Of a stretch of DNA of 64,000 nt, positions 63,806-64,000 are shown piece after piece. Position 1 is the first letter of the stretch. Every line of letters starts with the position of its first letter. Location of the stretch: NCBI GenBank assembly GCA_031292355.1, contig JARLHI010000003.1, positions 496,001 through 560,000 on the forward strand, read 5' to 3'. The translations under genes were made by a program, and so were the position numbers. The DNA is from Candidatus Obscuribacterales bacterium (lineage in GTDB: Bacteria > Cyanobacteriota > Vampirovibrionia > Obscuribacterales > Obscuribacteraceae). Below the pieces are notes generated by a model. It was not told where the DNA came from. It worked only from the letters and a program-made list of their open reading frames with translations, and did not search any database.

Positions 63806-64000
63806 GTGACGATCGTACTCAGAGGTTCAATTCTGCAACCAGAGATTCCAAACAAGGCTTCCCACGGGGACGTTGCAGTTCACGACGAATCTGGTCGCGC
63901 ACCAGAATCGTCTGCGGAAAAGCACACCGAAAAAAACGTTGCAACAACAACTGTTGCGAATGTCGATGCTTCGTCGACCGCGCGTAAAAAGCTAGTCACC
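63806..64000 (+). CDS. Start of an unidentified protein, cut by the window end
   Basis: A GTG at 63806 starts a frame that stays open to the end of the window (65 codons), giving MTIVLRGSILQPEIPNKASH and then a polar Glu/Ala/Thr-rich region. The composition fits a real protein with a disordered N-terminus better than the overlapping Cys/Arg-rich frame. There is no good ribosome site, so the start and even the gene are uncertain. Confidence 0.35.
   Translation, partial: MTIVLRGSILQPEIPNKASHGDVAVHDESGRAPESSAEKHTEKNVATTTVANVDASSTARKKLVT

Overview
The window looks like a chromosomal segment of a non-photosynthetic relative of the cyanobacteria, most likely the Vampirovibrionia/Melainabacteria and within them the Obscuribacterales. 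This is an inference from gene content, not from a marker tree. It rests on four Hanks-type Ser/Thr kinases (two with an N-terminal Cys-rich ribbon), genes of the futalosine route to menaquinone (mqnA, mqnE and a UbiD decarboxylase that could be a later step), peptidoglycan genes (murC-murB-ddl, uppP), many secreted Gln/Gly-rich proteins, numerous TPR proteins, and the absence of any photosynthesis gene. No rRNA, prophage, insertion sequence or CRISPR array was seen.

Layout. 1-3.2 kb: end of a YfhO-like membrane protein, tRNA-Arg(CCT) with a terminator, an exported TPR protein, an SSB without the usual acidic tip, and a small kinase. 3.2-7.1 kb: murC-murB-ddl on the minus strand with rpsT upstream. 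7.3-9.3 kb: a hypothetical protein and a secreted caspase-fold protein that has lost its catalytic residues and carries a TonB-like C-terminus. 9.33-10.2 kb: a long gene-free, AT-rich stretch with a cluster of DnaA-box-like sequences. 10.2-17.6 kb: rsmI, uppP, a membrane kinase, mqnA, a pyrimidine-nucleoside phosphorylase, a LipM-type octanoyltransferase and a Gly-rich secreted protein. 17.8-25.5 kb: rel, rdgB, ubiD, a ctp protease and two low-complexity secreted proteins. 25.5-33.2 kb: two paralogous TPR proteins, hflX, glcD with a polyQ secreted protein upstream, and tatD. 33.3-40.4 kb: two paralogous kinases in tandem, one of 1856 residues. 40.7-49.9 kb: dprA, two secreted proteins (one TPR+PDZ), a 41-residue membrane protein, mqnE, a NurA-domain protein and an XRE/zinc regulator. 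49.9-57.9 kb: a Clp-N-only protein, surE, a DUF4013 membrane protein, a CNNM/CorC-type CBS protein, rsmA, ispE and nth. 58-64 kb is more accessory: small proteins of unknown function, a TPR protein, a MarR regulator with a perfect operator palindrome divergent from a membrane protein, a WYL regulator, and a decayed PrlF/YhaV toxin-antitoxin locus.

How the parts fit together. The kinases, TPR proteins and TonB-C-like secreted proteins suggest heavy use of phospho-signalling and protein scaffolds at the envelope. MqnA and MqnE make menaquinone precursors, and UbiD may act later in the same route. MurC, MurB, Ddl and UppP serve wall synthesis. Rel and RdgB handle alarmone and nucleotide quality. 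The most unusual points are two adjacent genes (CNNM/CorC-type and rsmA) that lack a canonical start codon where one is needed, the dead caspase/TonB-C fusion, the giant kinase, the unlisted 41-residue membrane protein, and the orphan PrlF antitoxin beside a 28-codon toxin stump.
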